The notes under the pieces were generated by a model, which worked only from the letters and a program-made list of their open reading frames with translations, had not been told where the DNA came from and did no database searches. Below, piece by piece: positions 25,894-35,464 of a stretch of 64,000 nucleotides of DNA. Source of the stretch: Pseudomonadota bacterium (GTDB lineage Bacteria > Pseudomonadota > Alphaproteobacteria > Rhizobiales > Beijerinckiaceae). The translations under genes and the position numbers were made by a program. The first letter of the stretch is position 1; every line of letters begins with the position of its first letter. The stretch covers positions 1 to 64,000 of the forward strand of contig JAJZGX010000001.1 of assembly GCA_021804825.1 (NCBI GenBank). Reading direction: 5' to 3'.

Positions 25894-27027
25894 ATGTCAG
25901 GATTTCATGCAATCTGGGTAGTTTTCACGGACATCGTCCCCTATGTTCTGGTGCTCACGAGCATCGTGTTCGTGCACGAGATGGGGCATTTTCTGGTCGG
26001 GCGCTGGTGCGGTGTGAAGGTCGATGCCTTCTCGATTGGTATCGGGCCGGAACTCTACGGCTTTGATGACAAGCACGGCACCCATTGGCGGCTTGCGGCC
26101 TATCCGATTGGTGGCTACGTCAAATTTCATGGCGACGCCAATGGCGCCAGCGTTCCCGATAATGAGGGCGTTGCGGCCATGTCCAGGCAGGAACGCTCGG
26201 TGACCCTGCAAGGCCAGCCGGTGTGGAAGCGGGCGCTGGTGGTTGTCGCCGGGCCAGCGGTAAATTTCATTTTCGCGATCCTGTTGTTTTCCGGCATGTT
26301 CTACATCTCGGGCCGCAATGAGTTGCCGGCGATCATCGCCAATGTGGCGAAGGCGAGCGCAGCCGCTGTCGCAGGGTTTCAGCAAGGCGATAAAATCACC
26401 GCTATCGGTAACGTCAAAATCAATGATTTCAATGATGTGCAGCGCATTATCATGAACAACGCGAATGTGCCGCTGGGCGTAACGGTTATGCGGCAAGGCC
26501 ATGCCTTGCTGCTGCATGTGACGCCCGCCGCCGTGGTGATAAAATCCAGCCTTGGCGATCAGACCATCGGGCGTATCGGCATCCAGAACGATGCCAGCCC
26601 CACCGCGTGGCGGCATATTTCCTACTCGCTGCCAGGTGCGTTGCGCGCCGGTTCGTCCGAAACCTGGTATTGGGTCGCCAACACCGGCACAGCCTTGAAG
26701 CGCATCGTCACCGGGCACGCTTCGGCCAGCCAGATTTCGGGGCCGATCCGCATCGGCGCTCTGGCCGGGAAAATGGCCCGCTCCTCATTCGACAGCCTGC
26801 TCAGCCTCATGGCGATCCTCTCGGTGTCGATCGGCCTGATGAACCTGCTGCCGATCCCGATGCTCGATGGCGGCCACCTGCTGTTTTATGCCTATGAAGC
26901 GGTGTTCCGGCGTCCGATGAGCGAGAGGGTTCAGGAATATGGCTTCCGGTTCGGGCTCGCAACCGTGGCAGCCATGATGATATTCGCGATTTCCAATGAC
27001 ATCCTGCAGATGCTGCATCTGGTTTAG
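25894..27027 (+). CDS. rseP: Site-2 (intramembrane) zinc metalloprotease RseP/MmpA
   Basis: 377 residues. The zinc motif HEMGH (His28, Glu29, His32) lies in the first membrane helix; the substrate-side motif IGIGPELYGF and PIGGYVKF follow. A PDZ domain spans about 125-200 (GFQQGDKITAIGNVKINDFNDV). The third zinc ligand is Asp in LLPIPMLDGGHLLFY. It cleaves membrane-bound anti-sigma factors and remnant signal peptides (RseP in E. coli, MmpA in Caulobacter). The ATG follows GAAGG. In most relatives bamA comes next; here it does not. Confidence 0.95.
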   Translation: MSGFHAIWVVFTDIVPYVLVLTSIVFVHEMGHFLVGRWCGVKVDAFSIGIGPELYGFDDKHGTHWRLAAYPIGGYVKFHGDANGASVPDNEGVAAMSRQERSVTLQGQPVWKRALVVVAGPAVNFIFAILLFSGMFYISGRNELPAIIANVAKASAAAVAGFQQGDKITAIGNVKINDFNDVQRIIMNNANVPLGVTVMRQGHALLLHVTPAAVVIKSSLGDQTIGRIGIQNDASPTAWRHISYSLPGALRAGSSETWYWVANTGTALKRIVTGHASASQISGPIRIGALAGKMARSSFDSLLSLMAILSVSIGLMNLLPIPMLDGGHLLFYAYEAVFRRPMSERVQEYGFRFGLATVAAMMIFAISNDILQMLHLV

Positions 27028-27060
27028 ACGCAGCATTCGATCGAACGAAAGGGGCCAACA

Positions 27061-27810
27061 ATGACCACGCCGCCGCGCATTGCGCTTGTCACCGGAGCCG
27101 GAACCGGGGTTGGTCGCGCTGCGGCGCATGGGTTGATGCAGGCGGGCTGGCAGGTCTGGCTGACCGGGCGGCGGGCTTCGTTGCTGCAGGAAACTGCGGT
27201 CTTGGCGCCGGGCGTTGCGCATATCCATGCCTGTGATGTCACTCATCCGGATGCGGTCGCGGCGCTGTTTGCTGCGATCAAGGCGCAATCGGGGCGGCTC
27301 GATCTGCTGTTCAACAATGCGGGCACGGGCGCGCCGCCTGTGCCGATGGAAGACATCACCTTCGCGCAATGGCAGGATGTACTGGCCGTCAATCTCACCG
27401 CAGCTTTCCTCTGCACGCAGCAAGCGCTGCGCATGATGAAGGCGCAGGTGCCGCGTGGCGGACGGATCATCAACAATGCGTCAATTTCCGCGCAGGCTCC
27501 GCGCCCTAATTCCGCGCCCTATACGGCGACCAAACACGCCATTACCGGCCTCACCAAATCGACCATCCTTGATGGGCGTGCCTTCGATATTGCCTGTGGC
27601 CAGATCGACATCGGCAATGCTGCCACCGAGATGACCGAGGCCATGAAGCAGGGTGTGCGCCAGGCCGATGGCTCGCTGAAGCCCGAACCGCGCATTGATC
27701 CGAAACTGGTGGCTGATGCGCTGGTCTATATGGCGGGCCTGCCGCTCGATGCCAATGTGCCCTTCATCACCGTCATGGCCACCAAAATGCCGCTGACCGG
27801 GCGGGGCTGA
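27061..27810 (+). CDS. SDR family oxidoreductase
   Basis: 249 residues. The Rossmann motif [12 protein letters not shown] ([13 protein letters not shown]), the catalytic Ser (INNASIS) and Tyr-x3-Lys in [15 protein letters not shown] define a classical short-chain dehydrogenase. The substrate cannot be told. It lies 33 bases after rseP on the same strand, where bamA would be expected, and 24 bases before a GST gene, suggesting a small accessory unit. Confidence 0.88.
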   Translation: MTTPPRIALVTGAGTGVGRAAAHGLMQAGWQVWLTGRRASLLQETAVLAPGVAHIHACDVTHPDAVAALFAAIKAQSGRLDLLFNNAGTGAPPVPMEDITFAQWQDVLAVNLTAAFLCTQQALRMMKAQVPRGGRIINNASISAQAPRPNSAPYTATKHAITGLTKSTILDGRAFDIACGQIDIGNAATEMTEAMKQGVRQADGSLKPEPRIDPKLVADALVYMAGLPLDANVPFITVMATKMPLTGRG

Positions 27811-27834
27811 TCACGCATCATTCGGAAAATCACC

Positions 27835-28488
27835 ATGCACCTTACTATCGTCAATAAAGCCTATTCGTCGTGGTCACTGCGGCCTTGGATTTTGATGCGG
27901 CATTTTGCAATTCCCTTCGACGAGACCGTGGTGCCACTACGCCAAAGCGATACTTCGGCGCGTTTGCTCGCCGTATCGCCGACTGGCAAGGCGCCAGCGC
28001 TCCAGGATGGCGACATCCATGTCTGGGAATCGCTGGCGATCATCGAATATCTGGCGGAGAGTTTTCCGCATCTCGCCATTTGGCCGCGCGTCAAGGCGGC
28101 ACGTGCTCATGCGAGGGCCATAAGCAGCGAGATGCACGCTGGCTTTATGGCAATGCGGCAGGAATGCTCCACCAATTTCCGCCGCGCACCGCGCCCGCCG
28201 CGCAAAGAGCTAAGCGCTGATGCGCGCGCCAACATCGCCCGCATCGAAGCGCTGATTGCTGATTGTCGGCAGCGCTTTGGGGCCAATGGCGCATTTCTGT
28301 TTGGGGAATTTTGCGCCGCAGACGCGATGTATGCGCCGGTCGTCAACCGACTTTACGCCTATGACATCAGGGTCAACCCCACGACCAAGGCCTATATGGA
28401 TGCCATGCGGGCGCTGCCAGCCTGGCAGGCCTGGCACAAGGATGGCGCCGCCGAGCCATGGGTGATTGAGGAATACGAAGACCTTTAG
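27835..28488 (+). CDS. Glutathione S-transferase family protein
   Basis: 217 residues. The N-terminal thioredoxin-fold domain starts with KAYSSWSLRPWILMRHF, where a Ser at the YSSWS turn is the likely glutathione-activating residue. PTGKAPALQDGDIHVWESLAI is the cis-Pro and Glu-Ser glutathione-binding motif, and the C-terminal all-helical domain follows. The substrate is unknown; related proteins act in detoxification or dehalogenation. Confidence 0.88.
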   Translation: MHLTIVNKAYSSWSLRPWILMRHFAIPFDETVVPLRQSDTSARLLAVSPTGKAPALQDGDIHVWESLAIIEYLAESFPHLAIWPRVKAARAHARAISSEMHAGFMAMRQECSTNFRRAPRPPRKELSADARANIARIEALIADCRQRFGANGAFLFGEFCAADAMYAPVVNRLYAYDIRVNPTTKAYMDAMRALPAWQAWHKDGAAEPWVIEEYEDL

Positions 28489-28515
28489 CGTGCAATCAGC
28501 CGTGCGGCGATGCCC

Positions 28516-29013
28516 TTATGGCAAATGGGCAAATTCTGCGACAACCGCTTCATAAACCTGACGCTTGAAGGGAATGATCAAGCCGGGCAGATTGGCGCGC
28601 GGCTCCCAGCGCCATTGATCAAACTCCGGCTTTTCACCGCCGCCGGGATCGAGCACGTTGATTTCGCTGATCGGCCCCGTGAAACGATAGGCGAACCATT
28701 TTTGCGTCTGGCCGCGATAACGCCCCTTCCAGGCGCTGCGCACCAGATGTTCGGGCAGGTCATAATTGAGCCACTGCCCGGCCTCGGCCAGAAGTTCCAC
28801 GGATTTGACGCCGGTTTCCTCGAATAATTCGCGCCGCGCTGCGGCTTCCGGGATCTCGTCGGCATCGATGCCGCCCTGCGGCATTTGCCATTCATGACCG
28901 GCGGCGACATGCTCGCCTTGGGTCTTGTTGGCGCGCCGTCCGATGAAGGCATGACCGGCGCCGTTGAGTAGCATGATACCGACGCAGCGGCGATAAGGTG
29001 CATCACTTGTCAT
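28516..29013 (-). CDS. rppH: RNA pyrophosphohydrolase (Nudix)
   Basis: 165 residues from the ATG at 29013. The Nudix box [20 protein letters not shown] and the RppH-type surroundings ([41 protein letters not shown]) identify it. It removes 5' pyrophosphate from mRNA to start decay, and hydrolyses dinucleoside polyphosphates. Its start overlaps the stop of the upstream deacetylase-like gene by 4 bases. Confidence 0.94.
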   Translation of the reverse strand: MTSDAPYRRCVGIMLLNGAGHAFIGRRANKTQGEHVAAGHEWQMPQGGIDADEIPEAAARRELFEETGVKSVELLAEAGQWLNYDLPEHLVRSAWKGRYRGQTQKWFAYRFTGPISEINVLDPGGGEKPEFDQWRWEPRANLPGLIIPFKRQVYEAVVAEFAHLP

Positions 29014-30224
29014 CGTTTGGCTGCCAGTGGCGCGTGCCCGCCGAAGGTTACGCTGGTGAAAGGCACCAGTGCAATGCCTTGCGCCTTGAGGCTGCGGCAA
29101 AAATCAACCAGCACGCGGATGGTGGACGGCAGGGCGCTGGCCGAAGCCAAAACCGTATGATTGCTGCGCGCCAGCGCCACAAGCTGCTGCAAGCGCGCGC
29201 GGATGGCGACTGGATCTGGATTGGCGTCCAGAACGATATCGGCCCGACGTGCCGGCAGGCCGACGGCGAGCGACAATTGCGTTACGGTGCTTTGCGGCGA
29301 AGTGCCATCATCGGCAAAATCCAGCCCGCGCTCGCTTGCCTCCTGCAACAGGGGTTCCATCACTTCCGCATGGGCGGTGAATTGCGCGCCCAAAAAGGTT
29401 TCGAGGCCGACATAGCCGGTGAAGCGCCCCATCAACCAATGCAGATCATCAACCCGCTGCGTCAGGCTGGCGGAGGTCAGCAAGGTGTGGGGGCCGGGGT
29501 TATTATGAGCGTAGTCGAATGGCTCCATCGGCAATTGCAATAGCACCTCATGGCCATCGGCGCGGGCGCGATTGACCTGAGCCTGCAAATCCGGCCCGTA
29601 GGGCGCAAAGCCGAAGGTCACGGCGCCGGGAAGCTGTGCCATTGCATTGCGCGTCGTGATGACATTGAGACCCATGCCGCCGACAATAATGGCGATGCGC
29701 GGTGCGTTTGGGGGCAGCCCCGGCGTGCGCACGAGCGGTCGCGCGTAAATTGCGGCCGGGCGATCGCCATTATCGGCCATTTTCGGCAAGGGCCCGAAGC
29801 GGCTCGATTCAACAAGGCGCGGATCGGGCGCCGGGGTCAGTTGCACGCCGATGTGCTGGGGCACATGAATGATGAGTGCGCCGCTGCCTGCCGCGCTTTT
29901 CCGCACCACTTTGACGCCATGCTCGAACGAGACCTGCGATTGCGCCTGCCTGATGCCCACGGGTGCGATGGACCCGGTGGCGTCGGCACTGACGGGCAAG
30001 GCCACCAAGGGTTTCATCGGCGGCGGCGCCTGATGCACAATCGCCACATGCGCTTCATTTTTGGCCGGCGGCGCGCTGGTGACAAGATGTTGCAGCACTG
30101 CCGCGCCCGCGCCAAAACCGGCAATCACCACACCGGCAACGACAAACCTCGCGTAACGACGCCACTGGCCCGGCGCCGATGGTGCAAGGCCAAGTGGTCG
30201 ATTGAGGTCATCAGGTTGCAACAC
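29010..30224 (-). CDS. Divergent polysaccharide deacetylase family protein (YibQ-like)
   Basis: 404 residues from a GTG at 30224. An N-terminal membrane anchor (about residues 25-48) is followed by a Pro/Ala-rich linker and a divergent polysaccharide deacetylase domain ([57 protein letters not shown]). The family has the NodB-like fold and acts in the periplasm, probably on envelope glycans; in the first motif the usual DDxG is replaced by VGGMG, so its catalytic power is uncertain. The coupling to rppH downstream (ATGA overlap) is commonly seen in alphaproteobacteria. Confidence 0.88.
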   Translation of the reverse strand: MLQPDDLNRPLGLAPSAPGQWRRYARFVVAGVVIAGFGAGAAVLQHLVTSAPPAKNEAHVAIVHQAPPPMKPLVALPVSADATGSIAPVGIRQAQSQVSFEHGVKVVRKSAAGSGALIIHVPQHIGVQLTPAPDPRLVESSRFGPLPKMADNGDRPAAIYARPLVRTPGLPPNAPRIAIIVGGMGLNVITTRNAMAQLPGAVTFGFAPYGPDLQAQVNRARADGHEVLLQLPMEPFDYAHNNPGPHTLLTSASLTQRVDDLHWLMGRFTGYVGLETFLGAQFTAHAEVMEPLLQEASERGLDFADDGTSPQSTVTQLSLAVGLPARRADIVLDANPDPVAIRARLQQLVALARSNHTVLASASALPSTIRVLVDFCRSLKAQGIALVPFTSVTFGGHAPLAAKR

Positions 30225-30333
30225 GCGATCAATCCGGCCGACGGGCTAAGAAGGGGACAATCAGGAAAACGAATCACCCTGTCGTCAACTTACAAAGCCA
30301 GCTTGATGGCCGCAATGCCAGAGCTTGCGATAA

Positions 30334-31119
30334 TCACTTGAACGCCAGGCGCACGGCACCGTCCAGCCGGATCCCCGTGCCATTGAGCATATCATTTTCG
30401 CAGATCGCGGCGACCAGCGCGGCATATTCGTCCGGCAACCCAAGCCGCGCCGGAAAGGGCACGCTCGCCGCCAGCGCGTTGCGCGCCTCATCAGGCAGGC
30501 CATCGAACATCGGGGTCTGGAACAGGCCGGGCATGATGGTCATGACCCTTATGCCAGCCGGAGCCAGATCGCGCGCCACCGGCAATGTCATCGCCAGCAC
30601 ACCGCCTTTGGAGGCCGAATAGGCGACCTGACCGATCTGGCCGTCTTCGGCGGCAACCGACGCCGTGGAAATCATCACACCGCGGCCACCATCGGCGGTC
30701 ACCGGCGCCAGCGGCATCATGCCAGCGGCCGCCTTGGCCATCATCAGGAAACTGCCGGTCAAATTGACGGCGATGATTTTCTGAAACGTCGCCAGATCAT
30801 GCAGCATGATCGCGCCAGTGTCTTTCTTGCGCGACACGATGCGGCGGGCAATGCCGATGCCCGCGCAATTCACCAGCACCCGCTCTTGACCGTTCGCGGC
30901 GCGGGCCGCCGCCAGACCGGCATCGACCGAGGCTTCGTTGGTGACATCGACCGCACAAAACACGGCGCCGATTTCCTTGGCGAGAGCAGCACCGCGCTCA
31001 GCCTGCATATCAAACAATGCCACCTTGACGCCGCGTTTGGCGAGCATGCGCGCCGTGGCGGCGCCAAGACCGGAGGCGCCACCGGTGACAATGGCGGAAA
31101 TTGTTGAATCGAGTTGCAT
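30334..31119 (-). CDS. SDR family 3-hydroxyacyl-CoA dehydrogenase-like protein
   Basis: 261 residues. TGGASGLGAATARML, DVTNEASV, NCAGIGIARR, the Ser in STASVAAEDGQIGQ, Tyr-x3-Lys in YSASKGGVLAMTL and PGLFQTPMFDGLP correspond closely to type II 3-hydroxyacyl-CoA dehydrogenase (HSD10-like). These use NAD to oxidise 3-hydroxyacyl-CoA, including short branched chains. GGGGAAG precedes the ATG at 31119. It is 25 bases downstream of the CAP lipoprotein gene. Confidence 0.87.
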   Translation of the reverse strand: MQLDSTISAIVTGGASGLGAATARMLAKRGVKVALFDMQAERGAALAKEIGAVFCAVDVTNEASVDAGLAAARAANGQERVLVNCAGIGIARRIVSRKKDTGAIMLHDLATFQKIIAVNLTGSFLMMAKAAAGMMPLAPVTADGGRGVMISTASVAAEDGQIGQVAYSASKGGVLAMTLPVARDLAPAGIRVMTIMPGLFQTPMFDGLPDEARNALAASVPFPARLGLPDEYAALVAAICENDMLNGTGIRLDGAVRLAFK

Positions 31120-31144
31120 GGTCTTCCCCTGCTTGTGCGGCGTC

Positions 31145-31630
31145 TCAGCGTGCCATGATCATGGCCCAGAACACCCGATAGCGCGAATGTGGCGCATAGA
31201 CCGCCGCCATGGCAAATCGATGCATGTTGCCGTTGAGCATATGCGCCCGCGAGGCCGGTGCATAGCGCCAACCCGAAAACGCATCTTCCAGAGTGTCATG
31301 GCCTGCCGCGACATCGACAAAAGTGCCCGCCGTCGCCTGATTGGCATGCAGCAAATGCCCCGTGCGGGCCATGGTCTCGGCGAGGGCCTGCGCCCGGGCC
31401 ATAAGTGCCGGGTCATAGGCCAGGGCTGGCAGGCCGTGGCCGCGACGATAGGTCGAAACCAGACTGAGCGCCTCGCGCTCATTGAGCCGCATGGTGCCAT
31501 TGCCAAGCCCGCCCTCTAGCCCGGCGAGGCGGTAAGGCCCGTGTGATGGCACGCCGGTGCGCCCTCCCGGCTGACAACCGGCGAGGCAAAGCCCGCACAG
31601 CAGGCTGACGATGGCTAATTTACGATGCAT
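31145..31630 (-). CDS. CAP (SCP/PR1) domain lipoprotein
   Basis: 161 residues. A lipoprotein signal MHRKLAIVSLLCGLCLAG ends at Cys19 (LAGC). The CAP domain motifs are LNEREALSLVSTYRRGHG, a His in TGHLLHANQ and SRYRVFWAMIMA. CAP proteins are secreted alpha-beta-alpha proteins of varied and often unknown function. It should be anchored in the periplasm or outer membrane. It lies 3 bases after the end of the channel gene upstream. Confidence 0.85.
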   Translation of the reverse strand: MHRKLAIVSLLCGLCLAGCQPGGRTGVPSHGPYRLAGLEGGLGNGTMRLNEREALSLVSTYRRGHGLPALAYDPALMARAQALAETMARTGHLLHANQATAGTFVDVAAGHDTLEDAFSGWRYAPASRAHMLNGNMHRFAMAAVYAPHSRYRVFWAMIMAR

Positions 31631-31633
31631 GGG

Positions 31634-34114
31634 TCAGGCCTCTGGAGTTTTCTGGGCATCAAGCCCCTTCGTGTTGGCCCATGCGCCTGCAATGGTTTCC
31701 AAGTGCTCAACGTTCACCACCGAGCGTGCCGTTGGTGCCAACACGCGCAGCAGACCCGCCTCTCTGAAGCGGCGGTGCATGTCAAACAACAATTCACTGC
31801 GCACCCTGCCCGAGGTCTCGACATCATCGACGTAGCAATAAAAATCAAATTTCAGGCTGCTTCCGACAATATCGGCGAAAATCACACTTGGTGCCGGAAT
31901 GCGCAGCACCAGCGGCTGAGCCTTGGCGCAGGCGATGAGCAGATCATGCACCTCGTCGAGTGGCGAATCCATCGCCAGCGTCAGACTGATCTTGATGCGA
32001 CCAATTTTATCGTGGCGCACCCAGTTCTTGACGACTTCAGCAACCAGGCTGGAATTGGGCACAATGACAGTGAGACGGTCAAAGGTCTCGATCTCGGTGG
32101 AGCGCACATTGATGCGGCGCACAAAGCCCTGATCGTCGCCCACGACGATCCAGTCGCCTTCCTGAATGACCCGCTCCCAAAGCAGGATCAGGCCGGATAC
32201 AAAGTTATTGACGATGGATTGCAGGCCAAAGCCGATACCCACCGACAAGGCGCCAGCCACCAGCGCCAACCGCGCGAAATCCAGCCCCATTTGCCCGAGC
32301 GCCAGGCCCGCGGCAATGACAAAGCCGACATAGCCGAGGCTGGTGCGGATGGAGGTGCGCAGACCGCGATCCAGTCTGGTCGCGGGCAGGAATTTGAGAT
32401 CCAGCCAGCGTTGAAAGGTGCGCGTCAGCGCCAGTGCAATGGCAAACAGCGCCAGCGCCACCACAATCCGTGACGGCGAAATCATCACACCGCCGACGCT
32501 GAAGCCAAAATAGGCGGCGCGCAGGGTCTGCTGGAAACTATCGGACTGGATGCCCAGCGGGGCTACCAGGGCGATGAACGCCAGTCCGTAAATCGCCAGA
32601 TGTGTCAGCCCGGATGCCAGAACCGCGCCCTGCCGCAAGGCGGATTCGCGCACACCCAGATTCAGCATGATCGCAGCGCCGAGCCGATCCTTGGGTTGCA
32701 AGGATGTCTCCAGCAGGTCGACGGCGACGGCGCGCAGCAGATAGGCCGCGGCGATGATGAGACTGATGCGCAATATCTGGTCGCAAATGAATGCGGCAAA
32801 GGAGATGAAGCCTCCCAGCAGCGCCAGCACGACCACGATAACGGCCACCCACAGAGCAAGCCGCAGCGGCTCGAAGAAATCGGCTATGGTGGTGGCGCGT
32901 GCTTCGCCATTGCTCGCGGGACTGATCTGCCGCAGCGTCGCCCCCAAAATCAGCACGAAAGCAAGGGCGCCAAGCGCGCGCACGGCGACGGTGACCGACA
33001 GATCGGCGGAAATGGCATCGGCAATCACGGCAAAGAGATGCGATGCGCCGAGAATCAGCGCCATAAGCAGCGCGCGCGTGCCGATCAGCCGGGCTCCGAC
33101 CAAGGGTATGTTGATCATCCGCCAGCGTTCGTGGCGCGGGCTGAGCAAGGCCTGGGTCAGAGCCGCCACAAAGGTGAGGCGCAACACCACACCAACCATG
33201 GCGCGCATGATCGGATCAGTGCGCGACTGCAGGAGGTGATAGCTGCTGAGCATCAACCTCGCCGCGAAAATATAGGCGAGCGGCACGGCGATGATCACCA
33301 GCGCCGTCGCCAGTCGCGATGATGACCGGCGCAGTCCTGATGGCGCAGCTTCGTGGGCATCGCCCCAGAGCAGGCGCGATTGCAGGCCGGAACTGAGTGC
33401 GCGGGTGCCAAGCATGCCAAGCAACAGCAGCAGGATGAACGGGCCGCCGATATTGCCCAGATTGTCCGACAGGGCGTCGGTCCAATCGCTGACAAGGAAA
33501 CCAAAGGCGCGCATGTCGCCCGGCACATCGGCGACCACCCGCATCCAGAGGCGCGGTTGCAGCACCGAATAGGACTGCGCAAACAGCATGTTGGTGAACA
33601 GACTGTTGCGCCGCTCCTGAATGGCGCGCGAGGTCTGGCCGATTTCCACCTGCAACGCGTTGGCGCGCTTGAGCAGGGAATCGAGTCTGGCATATTCCTT
33701 TTGCTGGCTATCGCGCTCGCTGGTCAGGGCTGTCGTTGCCGCAGAAGGCGCGGCTGGCGGCGGTGGCGGCGCTGCCCCGGCCACCGGCTTGGTCGCGGGC
33801 GCCACCGGCGTTAGCTCCGCCAGACGCGATTTCACCGCCGTGAGCTTGGGGGCCGTCGCCGCAATGATGGTTGAGGTTTGGGTTGACAGGCCAGACAGCT
33901 CGGTTTGCAGGCCGACCAGCGCGCTCTCGCTCTGATCGGTGCGCTTCAGGCTGGCTTCGATCGTGTCGAGGGCGCTGCGAATGGTATCGAGCGTGTTGTC
34001 GGGGGTCGATTGCGCATAGGCCCCCGTGCCAGCCACAACAAAGGCCAGCACTAGCACAAGCGCGAGCAAGCGACGTATCCACGCCTCGATTCGGGGAATT
34101 TCGTTTTGGCTCAA
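31634..34114 (-). CDS. DUF3772/MscS-type mechanosensitive channel protein
   Basis: 826 residues from a TTG at 34114 with GGAG 7 bases upstream; no ATG is available near the signal peptide. It has a signal peptide (LLALVLVLAFVVAGTGAYAQ), a periplasmic coiled-coil DUF3772-like domain (about 35-180), about ten membrane helices, and the MscS pore and beta domain near the C-terminus (ALVAGALSVGIGFGLQSIVNNFVSG, IQEGDWIVVGDDQGFVRRI, TVIVPNSSLVAEVVKNW). It releases osmolytes upon membrane tension. The size and layout resemble the large MscK-like channels. Confidence 0.92.
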   Translation of the reverse strand: MSQNEIPRIEAWIRRLLALVLVLAFVVAGTGAYAQSTPDNTLDTIRSALDTIEASLKRTDQSESALVGLQTELSGLSTQTSTIIAATAPKLTAVKSRLAELTPVAPATKPVAGAAPPPPPAAPSAATTALTSERDSQQKEYARLDSLLKRANALQVEIGQTSRAIQERRNSLFTNMLFAQSYSVLQPRLWMRVVADVPGDMRAFGFLVSDWTDALSDNLGNIGGPFILLLLLGMLGTRALSSGLQSRLLWGDAHEAAPSGLRRSSSRLATALVIIAVPLAYIFAARLMLSSYHLLQSRTDPIMRAMVGVVLRLTFVAALTQALLSPRHERWRMINIPLVGARLIGTRALLMALILGASHLFAVIADAISADLSVTVAVRALGALAFVLILGATLRQISPASNGEARATTIADFFEPLRLALWVAVIVVVLALLGGFISFAAFICDQILRISLIIAAAYLLRAVAVDLLETSLQPKDRLGAAIMLNLGVRESALRQGAVLASGLTHLAIYGLAFIALVAPLGIQSDSFQQTLRAAYFGFSVGGVMISPSRIVVALALFAIALALTRTFQRWLDLKFLPATRLDRGLRTSIRTSLGYVGFVIAAGLALGQMGLDFARLALVAGALSVGIGFGLQSIVNNFVSGLILLWERVIQEGDWIVVGDDQGFVRRINVRSTEIETFDRLTVIVPNSSLVAEVVKNWVRHDKIGRIKISLTLAMDSPLDEVHDLLIACAKAQPLVLRIPAPSVIFADIVGSSLKFDFYCYVDDVETSGRVRSELLFDMHRRFREAGLLRVLAPTARSVVNVEHLETIAGAWANTKGLDAQKTPEA

Positions 34115-34195
34115 TGAACAGCTCCAACCGGGCCTGCCCCGGTTGTCGCCCTTATAGGATCACTCGCCGCAAATCAGAAGCCCGTGCCCGCGCTT

Positions 34196-35224
34196 TTACG
34201 CGGCGCAGGCCATGAAACCCTTGTGCAACTCGTCTTTTTTCAGGTCTTTGCCGATAAAGACGATCCGGCTGATGCGCTTTTCATCGCTTCGCCAAGCGCG
34301 CTGCGTGTCGCCCTCGATCATCATGTGCACACCTTGAAAGACATAGCGCCGGTCTTCGCCGCGCAACGACAAAATGCCCTTGGAGCGCAGGATCGAGGCG
34401 CCATCGCGTTGCAGCACGTCATTGATCCATGGCATGAATTTGGCCGGCGCGACATCGCCCTCGATGGTCAGCGAAAGCGATTGCATGTCCTCGTCATGAT
34501 AATGTTTCAGGCCATGGTGGTGATGATCATGATCATGGTCGTGATCGTGGTGGTGGTGATGATCGTGGTCATGCTCATCGACTTCGAGGAATTCCGGCTC
34601 CAGATCGAGAATACGTTCGAGATCGAAGGCGTTGCGCCCAAGCACCGCGTCGAGTGCGACATCGCAGCGCGACGTCTTGTGCAGCTTGGCATAGGGGTTG
34701 ATGGCGCGGATGCGGGCCTCGATCAGCCGCATTTCGGCGGGCGTCACCAGATCCTGCTTGTTGAGCACGATCACATCGGCAAAGGCGATCTGATTCTTGG
34801 CTTCGGGTGAATCTTTCAACTGGGTGGCGAGAAACTTGGCGTCAGCCACGGTTACAACGGCGTCCAGTGTGGCCTTTTCCTGCACATCCTGGTCAACAAA
34901 AAACGTCTGCGCCACCGGGGCGGGGTCGGCCAGCCCCGTGGTTTCGACGATGATCGCATCAAAGCGACCCTTGCGTTTCATCAAACCCTCGATGATGCGG
35001 ATGAGATCGCCACGCACGGTGCAGCAGATGCAGCCGTTGTTCATTTCAAAAATTTCCTCATCGGCGCCGACGATCAGGTCGTTGTCGATGCCGATTTCAC
35101 CGAACTCATTGACGATAACAGCATATTTCTTGCCGTGGGGCTCTGAAAGAATGCGGTTCAGCAGCGTCGTCTTGCCGGCACCAAGATAGCCGGTGAGCAC
35201 AGTCACGGGAATTTTGTCGGCCAT
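34196..35224 (-). CDS. CobW/COG0523 GTP-dependent metallochaperone with His-rich loop
   Basis: 342 residues. Walker A is GYLGAGKTTLLNRIL, the metal site is CxCC in NNGCICCTVRGDLI, Walker B is in VETTGLADPAPVAQ, and the guanine motif is NKQD. Between the GTPase and the C-terminal CobW domain is a His/Asp run (about residues 218-245, some 16 His) that must bind metal, probably zinc. COG0523 proteins deliver Zn, Co or Fe to client enzymes. No Zur box was recognised upstream. The start ATG at 35224 is divergent from bdhA. Confidence 0.92.
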   Translation of the reverse strand: MADKIPVTVLTGYLGAGKTTLLNRILSEPHGKKYAVIVNEFGEIGIDNDLIVGADEEIFEMNNGCICCTVRGDLIRIIEGLMKRKGRFDAIIVETTGLADPAPVAQTFFVDQDVQEKATLDAVVTVADAKFLATQLKDSPEAKNQIAFADVIVLNKQDLVTPAEMRLIEARIRAINPYAKLHKTSRCDVALDAVLGRNAFDLERILDLEPEFLEVDEHDHDHHHHHDHDHDHDHHHHGLKHYHDEDMQSLSLTIEGDVAPAKFMPWINDVLQRDGASILRSKGILSLRGEDRRYVFQGVHMMIEGDTQRAWRSDEKRISRIVFIGKDLKKDELHKGFMACAA

Positions 35225-35343
35225 CAGCGGCGCCCTTTCAAATGTCGGTCATGATTATTGCGCAGACTTGCGCGTCTCTGCCATCACAATCGTGAGATAA
35301 GCACTACCGGCTTTGACGACAAGGCTTGAATCAACCGCCAAAT

Positions 35344-35356
35344 TGTTGCACTGCAA
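35344..35356 (+). promoter_or_regulatory. PhaR/PhbF-type operator upstream of bdhA
   Basis: TGTTGCACTGCAA differs at one base from the motif in the phasin promoter and contains the same perfect TTGCA-n-TGCAA dyad. It lies 108 bases upstream of bdhA and on the same strand, as the phasin site does for its gene. It fits TG-n-TGC-N3-GCAA, the motif I recall for the PHB regulator PhbF. Confidence 0.6.
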
Positions 35357-35464
35357 AACCGGAGATGAAATACAGCTCTTTGGCGCCGGGATGGCGCCCG
35401 GTTTTCGAAATATGCCTCAATAGTCACTGCCCCCTGATGCTCGACAACCCCAAGGATTTTCCCC

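Noticed and set aside
34500-34575. Repetitive CATGATCATG-type DNA that could be taken for a tandem repeat or array
   Set aside because: It is the His/Asp codon run within a coding gene; spacing is codon-based, with no repeat-spacer pattern of a CRISPR array.
34507-34692. Frame with many Thr/Ile/Met repeats opposite the His-rich loop
   Set aside because: It is the frame-shifted reading of the His/Asp codon run of the CobW-type gene.
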